Of a stretch of 12,546 nucleotides of DNA, positions 9,377 through 12,546 are shown in pieces (position 1 is the stretch's first letter; every line of letters starts with the position of its first letter). The translations under genes were made by a program, and so were the position numbers. This DNA is from Pseudomonadota bacterium (GTDB lineage: Bacteria > Myxococcota > Myxococcia > Myxococcales > Anaeromyxobacteraceae). The stretch is taken from assembly GCA_023428085.1 (NCBI GenBank), contig JAEYZK010000438.1:1-12546 (forward strand). Direction: 5' to 3'. The notes beneath the pieces were generated by a model that was given only the letters and a program-made list of their open reading frames with translations, had not been told where the DNA came from and did no database searches.

Positions 9377-10984
9377 TCACCGCGCCACGGCCGCAGGAGC
9401 GGCCTGGAAGGCGGCCAGCCGCTCGTCCGCCTCGGCGCCGAACAGCGCGCGCGCGAGCTCGCGGAGCTCCGGCGCGCGCGCGAGCGCGGCGCGCGGGATC
9501 GACTGGGCGATGCTGGTCCGCCGGCGGAGGAAGTCCTCGAGCTCCACCACCATCTCGCGCTCGGCCATGAGCTCGACCTCGCAGCGCAGGAGGTCGGTCC
9601 CGGGCAGCGCCGGCGCCGCGGCGCGCGGGTCGCGGCGGATGGCCTCGAGGAGCGAGAGCGCGTGCAGCCCGTGGCGGCGCCAGAGCCGCGCGGCGAGCGC
9701 GTCCGGCGCGGCGACGTCGAGCCGCTCGGCCTGGCGGAGGACCTCCTCCCGGAGCGCGGCCGGCGGCTCGCCGAACCAGCGGCGCGCGGGATCGGGGAGG
9801 AGGACGCCGAGGCGGGCGGCCTCGGCGCAGATCTTCTCGCCGACGTTGAGGCAGTCGGTGAGCTTCCCGCCGAAGACGGTGACGTGGCGCGCGGCCGGAT
9901 CGACGTCGATCGCGTGCCGCCGCGAGAGCTGCATCCAGTCGCGCGCGATCCCGCCGGCGCGCTCGACCGCGAGCGGGCGCACGCCGCAGCGCTCGGCGAT
10001 CACGTCCTCCTCGCCGAGCGGGCGCGGGAGGCGGAGCCGCTTGTTGATGTTGTCGAGCACGAACCGCCGGTCCTCGGGCGTCACCGCGACGTCGGGCGCG
10101 GGGACGGGCGTGTCGGTGGTGCCGATGCAGGTGGTGCTCCCGAGGGGGACCGCGAAGAACAGCCGGCCGTCGTCGGCGAAGAACGTGAGCACCCGCGGCC
10201 CTGGCGCGAGGCGCGGGACGAGGAGGTGGATGCCCTTCGAGAGCACGTGGTGGTGCGCGGTCCGGATCCCGGTGCGGGCGTTGAGGCCGTCGGCGTACGG
10301 GCCGCAGGCGTTCACGAGCACGCGGGCGCGGACCGCGAGCGTCCGCCCGCCCGCGCGGTCGCGCGCCTGCGCGACCCACGCCTCGCCCTCGCGGCGGGCG
10401 CCGAGGACCTCGACGTAGTTCGCCGCCGCGCAGCCCTGGTCGAGCGCCGCGCGGACGAACCCCCACACGAACCGCGCGTCGCCGTCCGGCAGGTACGCGT
10501 CCGAGTACTCGAACCCGCCGTCCACGCCGTCGAGCGCGACGGTCGGCTCCTCCCGCGCGATCCGCGCGCGCGAGAGGAGGCGCGGCCTGCGGGTGAAGAA
10601 CCCGCCGAGCGCCCAGTAGAGCCACGCGCCGAGCGCCAGCGTACCGCGGCCGTGGCGGAAGCCGCGCGCGTGCGCCGTGTAGAACCGGACCTCCTTCACC
10701 GACGACGGGTACGCGCGGAGGAGCTGGTTCCGGGCCCGGCAGAGCTTGCGGACGAGCCCGAGCTCGTACGACTCGAGGTACTTGATGCCGCCCCAGATCA
10801 GGTTCGAGGACTCCTGCGACGTGGCGGAGGCGAAGTCCCGGCGCTCGAGGAGGGCCACGCGCGCGCCACGCGTCGCGAGCGCGGCCGCCGAGACCGCGCC
10901 GTTGATCCCGCCCCCGACCACCAGCACGTCGAAGGGATCCCGGGCGAGGCGGTCGAGGACGGACTGGCGGAGCGGTGGAGGCAT
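9377..10984 (-). CDS. glpD: FAD-dependent glycerol-3-phosphate dehydrogenase/oxidase
   Basis: The 535-aa flavoprotein should oxidise glycerol-3-phosphate to dihydroxyacetone phosphate at the inner membrane. It has an N-terminal Rossmann FAD motif FDVLVVGGGINGA (18-30), then LLERRDFASATSQESSNLIWGG, where E. coli-type enzymes have TSSxSSKLIHGGLRYLE. Further on are SKGIHLLVP, CIGTTDTPVPAPD, CGVRPL, VFGGKLTDCLNVGEKI, and a C-terminal DAO_C-type helical domain with EDFLRRRTSIA. The substitutions (GGIKYLE, GGKLTDC) suggest a divergent glpD subfamily, but the fold and context are clear. The ATG at 10984 is preferred over 11074, since the longer version translates the operator and leader. No good Shine-Dalgarno is seen at either, so the start is less certain than the identity. 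It is the first operon gene, divergent from glpR. Confidence 0.92.
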   Translation of the reverse strand: MPPPLRQSVLDRLARDPFDVLVVGGGINGAVSAAALATRGARVALLERRDFASATSQESSNLIWGGIKYLESYELGLVRKLCRARNQLLRAYPSSVKEVRFYTAHARGFRHGRGTLALGAWLYWALGGFFTRRPRLLSRARIAREEPTVALDGVDGGFEYSDAYLPDGDARFVWGFVRAALDQGCAAANYVEVLGARREGEAWVAQARDRAGGRTLAVRARVLVNACGPYADGLNARTGIRTAHHHVLSKGIHLLVPRLAPGPRVLTFFADDGRLFFAVPLGSTTCIGTTDTPVPAPDVAVTPEDRRFVLDNINKRLRLPRPLGEEDVIAERCGVRPLAVERAGGIARDWMQLSRRHAIDVDPAARHVTVFGGKLTDCLNVGEKICAEAARLGVLLPDPARRWFGEPPAALREEVLRQAERLDVAAPDALAARLWRRHGLHALSLLEAIRRDPRAAAPALPGTDLLRCEVELMAEREMVVELEDFLRRRTSIAQSIPRAALARAPELRELARALFGAEADERLAAFQAAPAAVAR

Positions 10985-11015
10985 CGGGGCGGCTCGGGCG
11001 GGAACCGGCGGACGT

Positions 11016-11041
11016 CCCGGCGGCGCGCTACAATCGCCGGG
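11016..11041. promoter_or_regulatory. Inverted repeat around the glpR -10 element / glpD leader hairpin
   Basis: CCCGGCG and CGCCGGG (7 bp, perfect) flank a 12-base spacer that contains the -10-like TACAAT. As DNA it could bind a second regulator at the glpR promoter. As RNA it would form a hairpin in the glpD leader. Confidence 0.3.
11029..11034 (+). promoter_or_regulatory. Predicted -10 element (TACAAT) of glpR
   Basis: TACAAT matches five of six bases of TATAAT and lies 48 bases before the glpR ATG. No recognisable -35 is present at 16-18 bp, so an activator or another sigma factor may be needed. The predicted transcript would contain all three operator repeats. Confidence 0.45.
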
Positions 11042-11048
11042 CGGTCCT

Positions 11049-11078
11049 GTTCGTTTCAGTTCATTTAGGTTCATTTAT
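11049..11078. promoter_or_regulatory. GlpR operator: three contiguous 10-bp direct repeats
   Basis: GTTCGTTTCA, GTTCATTTAG and GTTCATTTAT stand head to tail with no gap (consensus GTTCRTTTNN). DeoR-family repressors often bind such helical-phased direct repeats. The array overlaps the predicted glpD -10 and start site and lies in the glpR leader just before its ATG, so one protein array could repress both directions. It is among the most AT-rich segments of the window. Confidence 0.75.
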
Positions 11079-11102
11079 ATCATGACCCCTCGGCAGCGGC
11101 AA
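11074..11102 (-). promoter_or_regulatory. Predicted sigma-70 promoter of the glpD-V-S-T-P-Q-U operon
   Basis: On the minus strand TTGCCG (11097-11102) and TATAAA (11074-11079) are spaced by exactly 17 bp. Transcription would start near 11067, giving a glpD leader of about 83 bases. The -35 lies inside the first codons of glpR, and the -10 overlaps the third direct repeat of the operator. Confidence 0.6.
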
Positions 11103-11858
11103 CTCGTGGAATTCGTTCGCAGAAACGGCGACGTCTCCGTGGCGGACCTGGCGAAGCACCTGCGCGTGACGACGCAGACGATCCGGCGCGACCTCCGCGC
11201 GCTCGAGCGCGCCGAGCACGTGGCCCGGTACCACGGGGGCGTGGGGCTGCCGTCCACCGTCGAGAACATCGACTACGAGCAGCGGCAGGTGATGAACGTG
11301 GAGGCGAAGCGGCTCATCGCCCGCGGGGTCGCGCAGCACGTCGAGCCCGGGCGCTCGCTCATCCTCAACATCGGCACCACCACCGAGGAGGTGGCCCGGG
11401 CCCTCGCGCGCCACCGCGGGATCCGCGTCGTCACGAACAACCTCAACGTCGCCGCCATCCTCGCCGGCAACGAGCACGCCGAGGTGCTCATCGCGGGCGG
11501 GCTCGTCCGCACCCGCGATCGCGGCGTCGTGGGAGAGGCCACGATCGACTTCATGCGGCAGTTCAAGGTGGACGTGGCGGTGATCGGCGTCTCGAGCATC
11601 GAGCCGGACGGCACGCTCCTCGACTACGACTACCGCGAGGTGAAGGTGGCCCAGGCGATCATGGAGCAGGCGCGGGAGGTGTGGCTCGCCGCCGATCACT
11701 CGAAGTTCACGCGGCGGGCGCTCGTGCGCCTCGGGCACCTGGCGGACGTCGATCGCTTCTTCACGGATCTGCCGGTGCCCCCGGCGGTGCAGCGGGTGCT
11801 CGAGGCGGCCCGGGTGCCGGTGTGGGTGGCGTCCTCCGGGAGCGCAGGTCACGGGTGA
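11082..11858 (+). CDS. glpR: DeoR-family transcriptional repressor of glycerol genes
   Basis: The 258-aa cytoplasmic regulator has the length and architecture of E. coli GlpR. An N-terminal winged helix-turn-helix (about residues 5-55) carries VSVADLAKHLRVTTQTIRRDL and the RYHGGV wing typical of the DeoR family. The sugar-phosphate-binding DeoRC domain follows, with NIGTTTEEVARAL (97-108), VVTNNLNVA, GGLVRTRDRGVVG, IGVSSIEPDGTLLDYD (168-183) and ADHSKF (204-209). By homology it would bind glycerol-3-phosphate and release DNA. It is divergent from glpD and the repeats at 11049-11078 sit between them, so it likely represses both the operon and itself. The ATG at 11082 is chosen because it begins the conserved domain; only a weak AGGT 11 bases upstream serves as ribosome site, suggesting low expression. 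Confidence 0.93.
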   Translation: MTPRQRQLVEFVRRNGDVSVADLAKHLRVTTQTIRRDLRALERAEHVARYHGGVGLPSTVENIDYEQRQVMNVEAKRLIARGVAQHVEPGRSLILNIGTTTEEVARALARHRGIRVVTNNLNVAAILAGNEHAEVLIAGGLVRTRDRGVVGEATIDFMRQFKVDVAVIGVSSIEPDGTLLDYDYREVKVAQAIMEQAREVWLAADHSKFTRRALVRLGHLADVDRFFTDLPVPPAVQRVLEAARVPVWVASSGSAGHG

Positions 11859-11863
11859 TCTGG

Positions 11864-11869
11864 TAGCAT
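11864..11869 (+). promoter_or_regulatory. Possible -10 element (TAGCAT) of the beta-barrel protein gene
   Basis: TAGCAT lies just after the glpR stop, 56 bases before the ATG at 11926. The context (GGTAGCATCGCCG) resembles that of the glpR -10 (GCTACAATCGCCG). No convincing -35 is visible. Confidence 0.35.
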
Positions 11870-11925
11870 CGCCGCGGGAGCGCGCAGGGGCGCAGGGGCG
11901 CCCGCGCCCACCGGGGAGAGTCACC

Positions 11926-12525
11926 ATGCGGATCTCGTCCATCGCTGCGGCGGCCGTGCTCGCGATCGGCTGCGCCGGCGTCCAGCCACAGGATCACCTC
12001 GGCTTCCACTTCCACGGGGACCTCGGCGCGGCCGGGTCGTACACGGGCGCGCGGGAGGACGGCATGACCGCCGAGCTCAGCGGCGGCGGCGCCACCTTCT
12101 CGCTGGCCGCCGGCGGCGCGATCGTCCCGAACCTCGTCCTCGGCGCCGAGGTCTGGGGCGTGGCCGTGAACGAGCCGGAGGCGCAGGACTGGGACGGCAC
12201 GCGCTACACGATCGAGGACGCCACCTTCGCCACCTACGGCGTCGGCCCGCGCCTCACGTGGTACCTGATGCCCGCCAACGTGTACTTCTCGGCGACGCCC
12301 TCGTTCACCCGGCTCAGCCTGTCCGACGACTACTCCGACTACTCGGAGGAGAGCCGGTGGGGCATCGGCTTCCGCGGCGCGGTGGGCAAGGAGTGGCTCG
12401 TCTCGCCGCGCTGGGGGCTCGGGGTCGCGGGCGTGGTGCACCTCTCCGGCAACAAGTGGCCCGGGGGCGGCCCCACCTGGCGCACCTGGGGCGGCGGGCT
12501 CGTCTTCTCCGCCAGCTTCAATTGA
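11926..12525 (+). CDS. Exported outer-membrane beta-barrel-like protein, 199 aa
   Basis: The protein starts with a hydrophobic signal (MRISSIAAAAVLAIGC). Cys16 follows A-I-G, a marginal lipobox, so it could be either a lipoprotein or a normally cleaved protein. The remainder alternates Gly/aromatic-rich strands with polar turns: GFHFHGDLGAAGSY, LAAGGAIVPNLVLGAEVWG, YGVGPRLTWYL, VYFSATPSFTRL, GFRGAVGKEWLV, GLVFSASFN. This is the pattern of small 8-strand outer-membrane barrels, although the last residue is Asn rather than the usual Phe. Asp/Ser/Tyr-rich residues in the middle look like a surface loop (DDYSDYSEES). GGGGAGAG about 5 bases before the ATG supports the start. It follows glpR by 67 bases but with its own possible -10, so a role in glycerol uptake (for example as a porin) is only a guess. 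Confidence 0.8.
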   Translation: MRISSIAAAAVLAIGCAGVQPQDHLGFHFHGDLGAAGSYTGAREDGMTAELSGGGATFSLAAGGAIVPNLVLGAEVWGVAVNEPEAQDWDGTRYTIEDATFATYGVGPRLTWYLMPANVYFSATPSFTRLSLSDDYSDYSEESRWGIGFRGAVGKEWLVSPRWGLGVAGVVHLSGNKWPGGGPTWRTWGGGLVFSASFN

Positions 12526-12526
12526 A

Positions 12527-12543
12527 CGGGGCGTGCCGCCCCG
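12527..12543 (+). terminator. Candidate hairpin terminator after the beta-barrel gene
   Basis: CGGGGCG and CGCCCCG form a 7-bp stem with a 3-base loop one base after the stop codon. The window ends immediately afterwards, so a T-run cannot be checked. Confidence 0.5.
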
Positions 12544-12546
12544 CCC

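Noticed and set aside
10985..11074. N-terminal extension of GlpD from the ATG at 11074
   Set aside because: The extra 30 residues are Pro/Arg/Gly-rich translations of the operator and leader, and the FAD motif sits at the usual distance from the 10984 start.

Overview
The window looks like chromosomal DNA from a very GC-rich Myxococcota (deltaproteobacterial) organism, probably an Anaeromyxobacter or a close relative. This is inferred from the strong G/C third-position bias, protein flavour and gene style; no rRNA or other taxonomic marker is present. Coding density is high, no stretch over 300 bases lacks a gene, and I see no tRNA, rRNA, insertion sequence, prophage or CRISPR array.

Layout. 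1-151 (-) is the 5' end of metK (S-adenosylmethionine synthetase), running off the left edge, with a TTGACA-type promoter at 178-206. From 292 to 2905 (+) are three genes not tied to a pathway: a lipoprotein with a collagen-like Gly-X-Y linker, a 147-aa protein of unknown function, and a four-helix membrane protein. A 16-bp perfect stem-loop (2927-2962) separates them from convergent minus-strand genes. Of these, 2984-3136 encodes a 50-aa lmo0937-type membrane protein.

The core (3270-11858) is a glycerol-uptake and oxidation locus. On the minus strand, in transcription order, come glpD (glycerol-3-phosphate dehydrogenase/oxidase), glpV (periplasmic binding protein), glpS and glpT (paired ATPases), glpP and glpQ (permeases) and glpU (DUF2160 small membrane protein). 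The divergent glpR (+) encodes a DeoR-family repressor. The set matches the GlpSTPQ(U)V glycerol ABC transporter described in Rhizobium leguminosarum, but with glpV directly after glpD and no glycerol kinase gene in the window. Imported glycerol would be phosphorylated by a kinase encoded elsewhere and oxidised by GlpD to dihydroxyacetone phosphate. Three contiguous 10-bp direct repeats (11049-11078) lie over the predicted glpD -10 element and inside the glpR leader, so they probably form the GlpR operator. A weaker copy with the same period lies in the glpD-glpV gap.

11926-12525 (+) encodes an exported, probably outer-membrane beta-barrel protein, followed by a short hairpin at the right edge.

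No wholly new system is evident. The points most worth a second look are the asymmetric GlpS/GlpT ATPase pair (both defects fall on one composite ATP site), the direct-repeat operators, the hairpins at glpV-glpS that may set subunit ratios, the atypical GlpD active-site motifs, and the DUF2160 subunit.
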